64,000 nt of DNA, from contig NZ_CALPDH010000013.1 of the NCBI RefSeq assembly GCF_943193215.1, positions 62,001-126,000 of the forward strand, written 5' to 3'. The position numbers and the translations under genes were made by a program. This DNA is from Acetatifactor aquisgranensis. Lineage in GTDB: Bacteria; Bacillota; Clostridia; Lachnospirales; Lachnospiraceae. The notes beneath the pieces are model-generated. The model was not told the origin of the DNA. It searched no databases and was given only the letters and a program-made list of their open reading frames with translations. Below, piece by piece: positions 27,533 to 36,013 of the stretch; position 1 is the stretch's first letter; the number at the start of each line of letters is the position of its first letter.

Positions 27533-28276
27533 ATGCTAAAGACAGTGAGCATAGTGACCGTAACCTACAACAGTGAGAGGGCTCTTGGCGTCACCATGGA
27601 ATCGGTGCTGAACCAGAGCTATTCCGGGATAGAATATCTGATTATCGACGGCGCGTCCTCGGACGGCACTGTGGCGCTGGCGGAAGGCTACAGAGAGCGG
27701 ATGGAACGGAGAGGGATTCGGCTTCGCATAGTTTCGGAGAAAGACGGCGGTATTTATGACGCCATGAATAAGGGGATTCGCCTGGCTGCCGGGGATGTGA
27801 TCGGGATTCTGAACAGTGACGACTGGTATGAGAAGGATACTGTGGAGACGGTGGTGAGGGAGTTTGAAAGGGGCGGGTGCGACCTGCTTTTTTCTGATAT
27901 CAGGCTGCACAAGGCAGATGGCAGCTGCTTTGTGAAAAAGGCAAGACTTCGCAGATTTCAGACTTCCAGGGACTGGAACCATCCTACTATGTTTGTGAGA
28001 GCTGATTTGTATAAGAGCCATCCTTTCAGGAACCAGGGGATTCATGACGACTATGGGTGCTATCTGCAGCTTGTCAGGGAGGGGTACCGCGTCAGAACCC
28101 TGGACAAAGTGCTGGCTAATTTCCGTATGGGCGGGGTCAGCAACCGCAAGAACCTAAAGGAGGCTCTGGGGAGAATTCGGGACAGGTATCGGTACTGCTA
28201 TCGGGTGAATGGGTATAGCAGGTGGTATCTGGCGGAATGTGTGGCTATTGAGGCGGCGAAGATGATTCTGGGATAG
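27533..28276 (+). CDS. GT2 family glycosyltransferase
   Basis: 247 aa. VSIVTVTYNSERAL at the start, IIDGASSDGT, SEKDGGIYDAMNKGI and ILNSDDWYEKDTV give a complete catalytic GT-A domain of the WcaA/PGL-type transferases. No membrane segment. The stop of the preceding SDR gene lies two bases upstream, so translation is coupled. It belongs to the repeat-unit assembly set. Confidence 0.88.
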   Translation: MLKTVSIVTVTYNSERALGVTMESVLNQSYSGIEYLIIDGASSDGTVALAEGYRERMERRGIRLRIVSEKDGGIYDAMNKGIRLAAGDVIGILNSDDWYEKDTVETVVREFERGGCDLLFSDIRLHKADGSCFVKKARLRRFQTSRDWNHPTMFVRADLYKSHPFRNQGIHDDYGCYLQLVREGYRVRTLDKVLANFRMGGVSNRKNLKEALGRIRDRYRYCYRVNGYSRWYLAECVAIEAAKMILG

Positions 28277-28357
28277 CTTTGGGGCAGTTGTTTTGGCGAT
28301 ATATTTGAGAAGAGGCTTTTCGCGGGCTGGCGGTTTTGGCTGAGGAGATAGAAGAAA

Positions 28358-29581
28358 ATGAAAGTATTACAGATTAACAGTCATTATGATCAGGGCGGGG
28401 CGGCCAGAATCGTGGCCTGCATCCACAGGCAGCTCCTGGCGGAGGGGGAGGAGTGCTATGTGGCGTTCGGGAGGGGAAAGATGCCCCGGGAGACCAACAT
28501 CTACCGCTTTGACAATGATGCGGATATCTGCTTTTCCGCTTTTCTGAGCAGGTTTGCCGGGATAAACGGGTGGTGGAACCGCCGGGCCACCAGGCGTCTG
28601 ATTCATTTTATGGAAGAAATACGGCCGGATGTGGTTCACATGCATGCGCTCCACGGCTACTATCTGAATTTTCCGATGCTTTTTGAGTATATCAACAGTC
28701 ATGATATTCCATGTGTGTGGACTTTTCATGACTGTCATGCTTTTACCGGGAATTGCGGATATCATTTTCAATGTGACCGCTGGCGGACAGGCTGCGGAAA
28801 CTGTCGGCAGTTGGGCGGATATCCGAAAAGCCAGTTTTTTGATTTCACTGCTTTTATGTGGAGGAGGAAGAAAGAACTGTTCACGGCAGGCGGTAAGAAA
28901 ATAATCGTCACGCCGTCCGAATGGCTGACAAATGAGGTGAAGAAATCCTTTTTGAAGCAGTATCCCTGTGTCACTGTAAGGAATGGTATTGATGTGGAGC
29001 ATACTTTTTTCCCGAGAGACAGGATGAAATGTCGGGAAAAATACGGATATGGGGCGGAAGAGAAGCTGGTGCTGGGCATTGCCGTGGGCTACAGTGACCC
29101 GAGAAAGGGCGCGGAATATATCATTCAAACGGCGAAAGACCTTGAGGGGGAAGCGAAAGTCATTTTGATAGGATGGGAGACGAAGAATGACGCTATGCTG
29201 GCGGAGTGCGGGAATGTCGTTCCGCTGCCGGCCACGGACAGTGCGGAGATGCTGGCGGAATACTACAGCGCGGCAGACGTGTTCGTGCTGCCGTCCCTGG
29301 CGGAAAATTACGCCACCACGGCGCTGGAGGCCATGGCCTGCGGCACGCCGGTGGTGGGCTTTGGCGCAGGGGGGACGCCGGAGCAGCTGGCCGGCGGGAG
29401 AGGGATTGTGGTAAAGGCCGGTGACCAGAGGGCTTTTACGGATGCCGTGAGAAAGGCGCTGGATGAGGGGAGCGGACTGCTGCGGGGCAGGGAGCTGGCG
29501 GAGCGGATACAGGAGGAGAATTCTGTAACAGGGATGGCGGAAAGGTATCAGGAGATATATCGGAGCCTGCTGGATGGGTAA
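28358..29581 (+). CDS. GT4 family glycosyltransferase
   Basis: 407 aa. GT-B fold: KVLQINSHYDQGGAARIV at the N-terminus, HMHALHGYYLNFP and TFHDCHAFTGNCGYHF in the acceptor domain, and PSLAENYATTALEAMACGTPVVGFGAGGTPE in the donor domain, the retaining GT4 signature. The set of histidines and cysteines in the acceptor domain (CGYHFQCDRWRTGCGNC) looks like a metal-binding finger common in WcaC-like enzymes. It is the last plus-strand transferase before the AT-rich cassette. Confidence 0.88.
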   Translation: MKVLQINSHYDQGGAARIVACIHRQLLAEGEECYVAFGRGKMPRETNIYRFDNDADICFSAFLSRFAGINGWWNRRATRRLIHFMEEIRPDVVHMHALHGYYLNFPMLFEYINSHDIPCVWTFHDCHAFTGNCGYHFQCDRWRTGCGNCRQLGGYPKSQFFDFTAFMWRRKKELFTAGGKKIIVTPSEWLTNEVKKSFLKQYPCVTVRNGIDVEHTFFPRDRMKCREKYGYGAEEKLVLGIAVGYSDPRKGAEYIIQTAKDLEGEAKVILIGWETKNDAMLAECGNVVPLPATDSAEMLAEYYSAADVFVLPSLAENYATTALEAMACGTPVVGFGAGGTPEQLAGGRGIVVKAGDQRAFTDAVRKALDEGSGLLRGRELAERIQEENSVTGMAERYQEIYRSLLDG

Positions 29582-29642
29582 TGTCTGTCTCTTGTCCAGG
29601 CCTTGTAGTGGTATATTTTATCAAAAAACATATAATGTAGAA

Positions 29643-29707
29643 AATGTCAAGTCTTTTTTGGGAATAATATATGTGTTATAATAAATTCAATGTCAAGTCT
29701 TGACATT
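29643..29707 (+). promoter_or_regulatory. Promoter with flanking operator-like repeats
   Basis: A perfect TATAAT -10 box (29677-29682) with a poor T-rich -35 region is flanked by two copies of AATGTCAAGTCTT, 46 bases apart. The upstream copy (29643-29655) overlaps the -35; the downstream copy is completed into the exact palindrome AATGTCAAG-T-CTTGACATT (29689-29707) around the expected transcription start. This is the geometry of an autoregulated repressor operator for the three-gene cassette downstream. Confidence 0.65.
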
Positions 29708-29762
29708 TGCTTAAAAATATGATATAGACACTGATCTTAATAGATATAAGAGGACAAGAGAG

Positions 29763-30209
29763 ATGCAGTTAGATGATGAAATATGTATGAAGTTTCCTGC
29801 TGTGTTAAAAGATAAACTATTAAGAAAAGAAATCGAGCTGCCTGACACAGCTTTGCTTGATTATGAACCTATATTGACCTATAGAGCAGTTGTGCGGGAA
29901 AAAGATGATTATCGGACTATACAATCTGAAGATTTTAAATCATATTTCGAGTTAAAGAAGACACCTAAAAATGCCAGAGGGATAAAAAAGGATTGGAGCA
30001 AGGATCCTCATTATTATGGAGTATCTAGTTTTTTGGATAGGAGAATAGTGGAACAAAAAATGAAATTTCCAAATCCTAAAAAGAAGATTGCGGTAGGAAA
30101 TGTATATAAAGAAGGAGGCCCGGCGGAAACAAACGAAAAGGACGGGCATGTTTGCTGGTGGCTGTTTGAGAACGCGGATGTAAGTGGGTTTAAGATAGAA
30201 GAGGGATAA
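29763..30209 (+). CDS. Uncharacterised protein, first gene of SecB-like cassette
   Basis: 148 aa, family not recognised. It is soluble, rich in Lys, Asp and aromatic residues, with notable conserved-looking segments ILTYRAVVREKDDY and HVCWWLFENADVSGF. AGAGGA precedes the ATG and the next gene starts four bases after its stop. Base composition is clearly more AT-rich than the polysaccharide genes before it. It could be a toxin or antitoxin partner of the chaperone encoded two genes downstream, but that is inference from order only. Confidence 0.6.
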   Translation: MQLDDEICMKFPAVLKDKLLRKEIELPDTALLDYEPILTYRAVVREKDDYRTIQSEDFKSYFELKKTPKNARGIKKDWSKDPHYYGVSSFLDRRIVEQKMKFPNPKKKIAVGNVYKEGGPAETNEKDGHVCWWLFENADVSGFKIEEG

Positions 30210-30213
30210 AGAG

Positions 30214-30885
30214 ATGGAAAAAGAATTATGCTTTAATATTGAAGGCAATAAACTATATTTGGAGCAGGCATTGGTCGATTATAATGATATACCGATTTTT
30301 TTTGTGTGCAAGGATGACGAGACATATTATGTGGTATTATGTTCAGATATAGAGGAACTAAGCTATATTGTTGTCAACCTTTCAGAGTTGGAATTATATA
30401 ATTTATTACATGGAAAATTGTCCATGAGGGAAGTTTTCACAAAACAGCCAAAATACTGGGAGATTATATCCGGGGAAGAAATTGAGTCGGATACAGTAAT
30501 CTGTAAACATATAGAGGGAATAGATTGTTCTGTTTTGCCGCAGGAAGGGGCATATTTTGAGATTTTAACAGATGAAGTATCATCATATGTTAAAAAATTT
30601 GATAATATGTTCTTATCAACGGAACGGTTTGAAGATTTGCTGCAAAAACCAGATTATAATGAGAATCTATTAAACGAGATTTTGGAAAATAGTCTTGAAT
30701 TTATGGAAAGATTTGTGGAGTTATGGGATTGTCAACAAAGAATATCAGTCGGTTTTCAGAGTAATGACATAGCTTATGGGGAGACTATGGATGCTATGTC
30801 CAATCCAAATACAATAATAACAAAACAAGAAAATTATGAAGAATGGATGTCAACTGATATAAATATTTTAGCATATGCAGCATAG
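30214..30885 (+). CDS. Uncharacterised protein, possibly DUF6575-like
   Basis: 223 aa, acidic and soluble. The N-terminal 80 residues alternate short strands (IPIFFVCKDDETYYVVLCSD, YIVVNLSELELYNLLHGKLSMREVF), a pattern reminiscent of DUF6575, with low confidence. No membrane segment, signal or known active site. GAGGGA sits before the start. It lies between the 148-aa protein and the SecB-like gene, so the three are probably one operon. Confidence 0.55.
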   Translation: MEKELCFNIEGNKLYLEQALVDYNDIPIFFVCKDDETYYVVLCSDIEELSYIVVNLSELELYNLLHGKLSMREVFTKQPKYWEIISGEEIESDTVICKHIEGIDCSVLPQEGAYFEILTDEVSSYVKKFDNMFLSTERFEDLLQKPDYNENLLNEILENSLEFMERFVELWDCQQRISVGFQSNDIAYGETMDAMSNPNTIITKQENYEEWMSTDINILAYAA

Positions 30886-30895
30886 AGGAGAAATT

Positions 30896-31297
30896 ATGCA
30901 AGACAAAGATGGTATCCGCAGTGTATTAAAATTGGAGAAGCTCGTTTTTGATAAAATTGAATTTAAAAGATTGGGGTTTAAAAATGACAAAGAAATCGAA
31001 TTAAGGATACGTTCAAATATTTCTCAAAAGCAGGGTGCTGATATATATAGGATTACTTTGGTTTTGAATGGCGATAAACCGGAAGAATATTCTTTTGAAA
31101 TTAGCCTGACAGGTTTTTTTGCTATTGAGGATTGTCCTGATATTACACAAGAATTAAAGGATGATTTAGTCAGTAAAAATGCGGTTGCTATTTTGATGCC
31201 ATATTTAAGAAGCGAAGTTTCGTTATTGACGGCACAACCGGGGATGGAATGTGTTGTGCTGCCGGCATTTAATATTAATAAGATGCTTGAAGAGTAA
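30896..31297 (+). CDS. SecB-like chaperone
   Basis: 133 aa. The C-terminal half follows the SecB pattern closely: FEISLTGFFAIED, a helix with LVSKNAVAILMPYLRSEVSLL in the place of SecB's CPNILFPYARECI, and the final ...VLPAFNINKML like the SecB APVNFDALF end. SecB homologues in bacteria without classical SecB often belong to toxin-antitoxin-chaperone modules and guard the antitoxin. The start with GAGGAG upstream is preferred over an ATG seven codons earlier. The gene ends just before a long hairpin, closing the cassette. Confidence 0.78.
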   Translation: MQDKDGIRSVLKLEKLVFDKIEFKRLGFKNDKEIELRIRSNISQKQGADIYRITLVLNGDKPEEYSFEISLTGFFAIEDCPDITQELKDDLVSKNAVAILMPYLRSEVSLLTAQPGMECVVLPAFNINKMLEE

Positions 31298-31320
31298 ATG
31301 AGCCATGTTGGGGAAAAGCA

Positions 31321-31364
31321 AAATCTTGCAGTTCTTGTATAATAAAACAAGAATTGCAAGATTT
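31321..31364. terminator. Long hairpin closing the SecB-like cassette
   Basis: Eighteen-base arms with one G-T mismatch (AAATCTTGCAGTTCTTGT and ACAAGAATTGCAAGATTT) around an eight-base loop. There is only a short T-rich follow-on, so it may terminate weakly or stabilise the transcript end. Confidence 0.5.
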
Positions 31365-31400
31365 ATTGCGGTTTATGGCTAAAGGTGGTATGGGTAATAT

Positions 31401-32387
31401 ATGACGATATCTGTATGTATGGGAATTTATAATGGAGAAAAATATATTGAGAAGCAGCTGGATTCTATTTTCAGGCAGACCAGAAAGGCAGATGAGGTTA
31501 TCCTCTGTGACGATTGCTCTATGGATGGGACAGTGGAGACTGTCCGGCGGTTTATAGAAAGGAACGGTCTGCAGGAAAGCTGGAGACTGTATTGTAATAA
31601 GGAGAACAGGGGATATCCGGGGAATTTCTATGATGTGATGAGCCTGTGCAACATGGATGTGGTGTTCCTGGCGGATCAGGATGATGTCTGGGCGGAGACA
31701 AAGCTGGAGCGGATGTGCGCGGCGTTGGAGCGGCATCCGGAGGCGGCGGTTGTGGCATGTAAGTTCGGGCTGATGGATGGGGAGGGCGAGAAGATTCATG
31801 CCGTGATGGCGCCTACCCATAGTCTGGAGACGGGAAAACTGCACAGGGTGGAGCTTCGGGAGATTTTCTATAAGTATCAATGGCCCGGGATGGTGCTGGC
31901 GTATCGGAATGGGTGGTACCGGGAGCGGAGACAGGATAGCACAGAGGCGTATCGGATTCCCCATGATATCTTCCTCTGTGCCATGGCAGCGGAGGAGGGA
32001 GCCTTTTTTCAGTTGGATGAGGAACTGGCTTACCACAGGCGGCATGAGAGCAATACGGCAGCGGAAGAGCACCGGGTGGGGAGGCTGCTGGAGAAAGAGA
32101 GGAAACTTTGGGAGATAGAGAAGTATCTCGATATGCTTCGGGCGTTCCAGGGCGGGGAGGTATTGCGGACAGAAGAGGGGAAGCGGACTCTGCAGGAGAA
32201 GCTGAGTACGATGGAGGGGCGGTACGAGGCGCTGAAGTCCGGGAAGATGTGGATGGTGCTGCGGCGGGCTTTTCGGGACAGACGGAATGTGCGGCTGGCT
32301 ACGGTGGTTTGTGATTTGGTGATTGTGCGAGGGGAAAAGGGGAATGGAGAAAAAAGCAAAACTACCTATCGGAATAGAAAATTTTGA
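31401..32387 (+). CDS. GT2 glycosyltransferase, rhamnosyltransferase-like
   Basis: 328 aa. TISVCMGIYNGEKYIEKQLDSIFRQT, ILCDDCSMDGT, and VFLADQDDVWAETKLERM are hallmarks of the RfbF/WbbL-like rhamnosyltransferase subgroup of GT2. The C-terminal third is a charged helical segment. The last 44 bases overlap the start of an AAA/DUF1703 gene in another frame, an overlap that suggests recent insertion next to it. The glycosyltransferase resumes higher GC than the cassette before it. Confidence 0.85.
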   Translation: MTISVCMGIYNGEKYIEKQLDSIFRQTRKADEVILCDDCSMDGTVETVRRFIERNGLQESWRLYCNKENRGYPGNFYDVMSLCNMDVVFLADQDDVWAETKLERMCAALERHPEAAVVACKFGLMDGEGEKIHAVMAPTHSLETGKLHRVELREIFYKYQWPGMVLAYRNGWYRERRQDSTEAYRIPHDIFLCAMAAEEGAFFQLDEELAYHRRHESNTAAEEHRVGRLLEKERKLWEIEKYLDMLRAFQGGEVLRTEEGKRTLQEKLSTMEGRYEALKSGKMWMVLRRAFRDRRNVRLATVVCDLVIVRGEKGNGEKSKTTYRNRKF

Positions 32388-34050
32388 AAAACTTAGGACA
32401 GAGAATTTCTACTATGTGGACAAGACAGGGCTGATAAAGGAATTGCTGGATAACTGGGGAGAAGTGAACCTATTCACTCGCCCCAGGCGCTTCGGCAAGT
32501 CTCTGAACATGAACATGTTGCGGTATTTCTTTGAATATGGCTGTAGGGCTGAAATCTTTGATGGGCTGGAAATCAGCAAGGAAAAATCGTACTGTGAAAA
32601 ATACATGGGGAAATTTCCGGTCATTTCCATCACATTAAAGGGAGTGGACGCAAGGGACTTTGAGGGGGCAAAAGATATGCTGCGCTCTATTATAGGAGAT
32701 GAAGCCATGCGGTTCCAGTTCCTTTTGGAGAGTGGGAAGTTGTCAGATGAAGAGAAAGAGCGCTATCAACGGCTGATTGCGATTGACCCAGATGGTCAGA
32801 GGCAGTTTGCCATGTCGGACAATGCGCTTACGGATAGTCTGAGAACCCTGTGCAGGCTGCTGTGCAAGCATTATGGACAGAAAGTCATCCTTCTGATAGA
32901 TGAGTACGACGTGCCTCTGGACAAGGCTCAGCAGTCCGGCTGCTATGACGAGATGGTCAGCTTGATTCGAGGTTTGTTTGGCCAGGCCCTAAAGACCAAC
33001 GATAGCCTGTATTTTGCTGTATTGACAGGATGCCTGCGGATAGCAAAAGAGAGCATTTTTACAGGGCTGAACAATTTTAATACATTTTCGGTCACGGATG
33101 TGCCTTTTGGCGAATATTTTGGCTTTACTGACAAAGAAGTTGCCGCAATGCTGGAATACTATGGGGTGGCTGATAAATTTGACATCGTGAAAAACTGGTA
33201 TGATGGATATCGATTTGGGATGTCGGATGTCTATTGTCCATGGGATGTCATCAACTATTGCAGAGAACTGCGGTTTGACAGGGAAGCTTATCCAAGGGCT
33301 TTTTGGATTAATACCAGCGGCAACGACATCATCAGACGTTTCATCCGGATGGCGACATCCGGGACAAAGCGGGAATTGGAAACTCTGATTGCGGGGGAGA
33401 CAGTCTTTCACCGCATCCGTCAGGAGCTGACCTATCGGGAACTGTATGAAAGCATCGATAACCTGTGGAGTGTGCTCTTCACCACTGGTTACCTGACCCG
33501 GCGCGGGGCAGAGGAGGGCGATATGTATCGGTTGGCTCTTCCTAATCTGGAGATTCGGCAGATTTTTGTGGAGCAGGTCATGGAGTGGTTTCAGGAAGAA
33601 GTTCAAAAAGATATCTCTGGCTTGGACGCATTTTGTGACTCTTTGCTCAAGGCGGATGCTGCTGCGGTGGAGGCGCAGTTTGGTGCATACTTGCGCAGGA
33701 CAATCAGTATTCGGGATACTGCCGTAAGAAAGAACCGAAAAGAGAATTTTTACCATGGTATACTGCTGGGGCTGTTGGGACATCGGGAAGACTGGATTGT
33801 GACTTCCAACGCAGAATCTGGGGATGGATACAGTGACATTCTGGTAGAACTGGCGGAAGAGGGAATCGGTATCGTGATAGAAGTCAAATATGCGGAGGAG
33901 AAACAGTTGGAGGCGGCCTGTACGGAAGCACTGGCACAGATAGCAAGAATGGATTATGATGCCCGGCTGCGACAGGACGGAATGGATACTATCATCAGAT
34001 ATGGGATTGGCTGCTGCAGGAAAAAGTGTAAGGTAGTGGTGCAGGGATAA
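32344..34050 (+). CDS. AAA-ATPase-like / PD-(D/E)XK (DUF1703) protein
   Basis: 568 aa. The N-terminal AAA-ATPase-like domain starts KLPIGIENFEKLR and has YVDKTGLI, the Walker A-like RPRRFGKSLNMNM and a Walker B-like ILLIDEYDVPLD. The C-terminal DUF1703 domain has the PD-(D/E)XK nuclease core, with SDILVEL and IVIEVKY. This family is multiplied in Lachnospiraceae and Bacteroidales; function is unknown. AAAAGGGGA precedes the start, inside the end of the glycosyltransferase gene. It is the first of three intact copies plus one fragment in this window, and closest in sequence to the fragment. Confidence 0.88.
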   Translation: MEKKAKLPIGIENFEKLRTENFYYVDKTGLIKELLDNWGEVNLFTRPRRFGKSLNMNMLRYFFEYGCRAEIFDGLEISKEKSYCEKYMGKFPVISITLKGVDARDFEGAKDMLRSIIGDEAMRFQFLLESGKLSDEEKERYQRLIAIDPDGQRQFAMSDNALTDSLRTLCRLLCKHYGQKVILLIDEYDVPLDKAQQSGCYDEMVSLIRGLFGQALKTNDSLYFAVLTGCLRIAKESIFTGLNNFNTFSVTDVPFGEYFGFTDKEVAAMLEYYGVADKFDIVKNWYDGYRFGMSDVYCPWDVINYCRELRFDREAYPRAFWINTSGNDIIRRFIRMATSGTKRELETLIAGETVFHRIRQELTYRELYESIDNLWSVLFTTGYLTRRGAEEGDMYRLALPNLEIRQIFVEQVMEWFQEEVQKDISGLDAFCDSLLKADAAAVEAQFGAYLRRTISIRDTAVRKNRKENFYHGILLGLLGHREDWIVTSNAESGDGYSDILVELAEEGIGIVIEVKYAEEKQLEAACTEALAQIARMDYDARLRQDGMDTIIRYGIGCCRKKCKVVVQG

Positions 34051-34198
34051 AAGCATGTGGAATGTTATGAGGCCAGCAGTTTATATCTGGATTTCGGGCA
34101 GAAATTGATGGTTTTACTATTTGATAAGCAGTTTGAGCGGCTGAGGTATATTAAAATTTGAAGATCTCTTAAATAAAGCTATCGGCATTGAACAGCAA

Positions 34199-34717
34199 AT
34201 GTATGATTTTAAACTTGGTTTGACATTATTAGAAGATGGTTCAAAAAATCCCAATATTGTATCCAAGATTGTAAAAACGTTGACAGCTATGGCAAATACA
34301 AATTCAGACGAAGAAGGTATTGTAATAATTGGTGTGGCAAATGATATTGCTTCTGCCCAAAATTATCAAAGCCATTACAATTCTAATTGGATAGAGATTG
34401 ATAAATGTTTTGTTACAGGCATTAATGATGAAGTAAAGAAGTATTGGGGTAGTTTAGAAAATTATGTTCAATATTTAAAGAGAGAGATTTCTAAACAGCC
34501 GATTCAAGATGACGTAAAAAGTCAAATTCTGACTAATTTTAATGTCATAAATTATGAGGAGAAAACAGTTGTTATTCTTAAATGTAAAAATAATGGACAT
34601 TCTTTTACATACAAAAATGAATTTTACGAAAGGAGAGGTAGCAATACAGAAAAAGTAGAAATTGGTTCTGCTTCATTTAATGAATTAATGCGTAGGACTA
34701 CCAGACAAGGCTTTTAG
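34199..34717 (+). CDS. AlbA_2 (Schlafen-type) domain protein, 5' truncated
   Basis: 172 aa from its first ATG. The chain resembles the AlbA_2 DNA-binding domain: DFKLGLTLLEDG, IVKTLTAMANT, EEGIVIIGVAND and the terminal FTYKNEFYERRGSNTEKV. The typical first helix is readable in the same frame upstream (KFEDLLNKAIGIEQQ) but has no start codon after an in-frame TGA, so the gene has probably lost its beginning. It is very AT-rich. The 150 bases before it hold only a short unassigned frame. May belong with the defence pair on the opposite strand, but they do not share a transcript. Confidence 0.6.
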   Translation: MYDFKLGLTLLEDGSKNPNIVSKIVKTLTAMANTNSDEEGIVIIGVANDIASAQNYQSHYNSNWIEIDKCFVTGINDEVKKYWGSLENYVQYLKREISKQPIQDDVKSQILTNFNVINYEEKTVVILKCKNNGHSFTYKNEFYERRGSNTEKVEIGSASFNELMRRTTRQGF

Positions 34718-34760
34718 TTGAATTCAGAGTACAATTATTGCAATATTTTGCTGCTAGGTA

Positions 34761-35190
34761 TCAATTTTGAGGCTGTAAATTTTTTTGTGTCTGTGGAGGA
34801 AAAATCTTTCCGTTCCGGTCGCTGAGCATCCTTATCCAAAACTTGGAGCTTTCATTGGTGCCTACCGTGATGTTGAGTCTCTCCTTGTATACTTCCGTCG
34901 TGACACCCAGCACCATATGGGCCTTCAGGCTGAGGATTCGTCTGTCCTCCTTAATCCTGTAGTGGATGCAGTCCATGAACTCGAAAGGGTCGCTGCCTGT
35001 CCTGGGGGACATCAATCGGGAGCTCCTCATACTGGCTTTTGAGTTTCTTGGGGGAATGGCACTTGCGCTTGTTGGCGGCCTCCATGTCCCCCAACAGCAT
35101 GTTCGGCTCTGCCTCTATGAACTCTGCAGGATGCCCTTGAAGCCATCCTGCAGGAAAGCGTAGACGTCTGCCGCACTATGGATGCTATTA
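34761..35190 (-). pseudogene. Decayed IS256-family transposase
   Basis: Minus-strand fragments in more than one frame read like an IS256 (mutator) transposase. The clearest is AHMVLGVTTEVYKERLNIT...NESSKFWIRMLSDRN, matching the GxWxGExESxxFW region. Nearer 35 kb, EELPIDVPQDRQ and DVYAFLQDGFKGILQ recall the DIxVPRDR and N-terminal segments. About 100 residues between them are missing and there are frame changes, so the gene is dead. No terminal inverted repeats were found. It marks an old insertion beside the defence pair and the DUF1703 gene. Confidence 0.7.
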
Positions 35191-35197
35191 TCATAAA

Positions 35198-36013
35198 CTA
35201 AAGCGTCTGCAGACTTTGATAGCCATCTTTAAAAAAGAAAGAACAATTCTGCAGAATTGTTTTGGGGTTCACGCACTCCAACATGGCCCCTCCCTGCTTG
35301 TCTTTAGAATAGGAGATTGTCGGATGTTCTTTTTCTGGCATGTAATCTTCCAGGAAATCGATTTCCTGAAGCGCTCGTTGAATTTCTGCACTGAGTTTCC
35401 TATATTTTTCTTCAAAATAACCATATCTCTCAATACAATTTCTATATGTATCTGTCAAAATACTGTCATTCACATACTTGCGGAATTTTATACTAAAGTA
35501 TTCATTTTGACGCACTGTGTAGACATCTTTATATACATTGCCAAATCCGTTACTCCAATCTGCCAAAAACCATGCCTCTATTTCCGGTGCCGCATAAAAA
35601 AAGATGACAGGGATATCGGGGCGTATTTTATTCAAACGCTCTATGACCCTATTTTTAAAGCATTTCCAGCTATCCTCATCGATAATGCCTGTGCCGTCTT
35701 CCTGCACCGAAAGGAATCGTCCATCCTTGTCGTCCTCTATCAGAATAGCTTCATAGCCTTCCTCTTCAAATCGCTTTTTCCCTATAAATTCAGCCGCAAA
35801 GTCAATTAGTTTTTCTCCAGTCATTCCGTTTTGCTCTTTTAAAATTTGATGTTTATGCCTATCTTTGATAGCTCCTTTACTTTTTCTTGGTCCAATGGGA
35901 CACAGCTGGATGTATTCAACTCCGTCATTTATTTTCTGCATAAACGACTTCATAGCGTTCAATTCTGTATAGCCTGCGGTAAAAAAACAGGCTACCCGCT
36001 TCTTTTCACTCAC
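35198..36013 (-). CDS. Toprim-like partner of the AAA ATPase
   Basis: 271 aa. Acidic stretches EDDKDGRFLS and APEIEAWFLADWS, plus a basic N-terminus, fit a Toprim-like fold related to the DUF4276/RloB type of defence partners; the assignment is by pattern only. The GTG start overlaps the TGA of the ATPase gene (GTGA) and has GGAGGG eight bases upstream, giving translational coupling. An upstream ATG at 36070 would read through the ATPase gene. Such ATPase plus Toprim pairs occur in abortive anti-phage systems such as OLD and PARIS. AT-rich like its neighbours. Confidence 0.6.
   Translation of the reverse strand: MSEKKRVACFFTAGYTELNAMKSFMQKINDGVEYIQLCPIGPRKSKGAIKDRHKHQILKEQNGMTGEKLIDFAAEFIGKKRFEEEGYEAILIEDDKDGRFLSVQEDGTGIIDEDSWKCFKNRVIERLNKIRPDIPVIFFYAAPEIEAWFLADWSNGFGNVYKDVYTVRQNEYFSIKFRKYVNDSILTDTYRNCIERYGYFEEKYRKLSAEIQRALQEIDFLEDYMPEKEHPTISYSKDKQGGAMLECVNPKTILQNCSFFFKDGYQSLQTL

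Noticed and set aside
32323..32343. Earlier start of the first DUF1703 gene
   Set aside because: The ATG at 32344 follows a good ribosome site and gives the usual family N-terminus.
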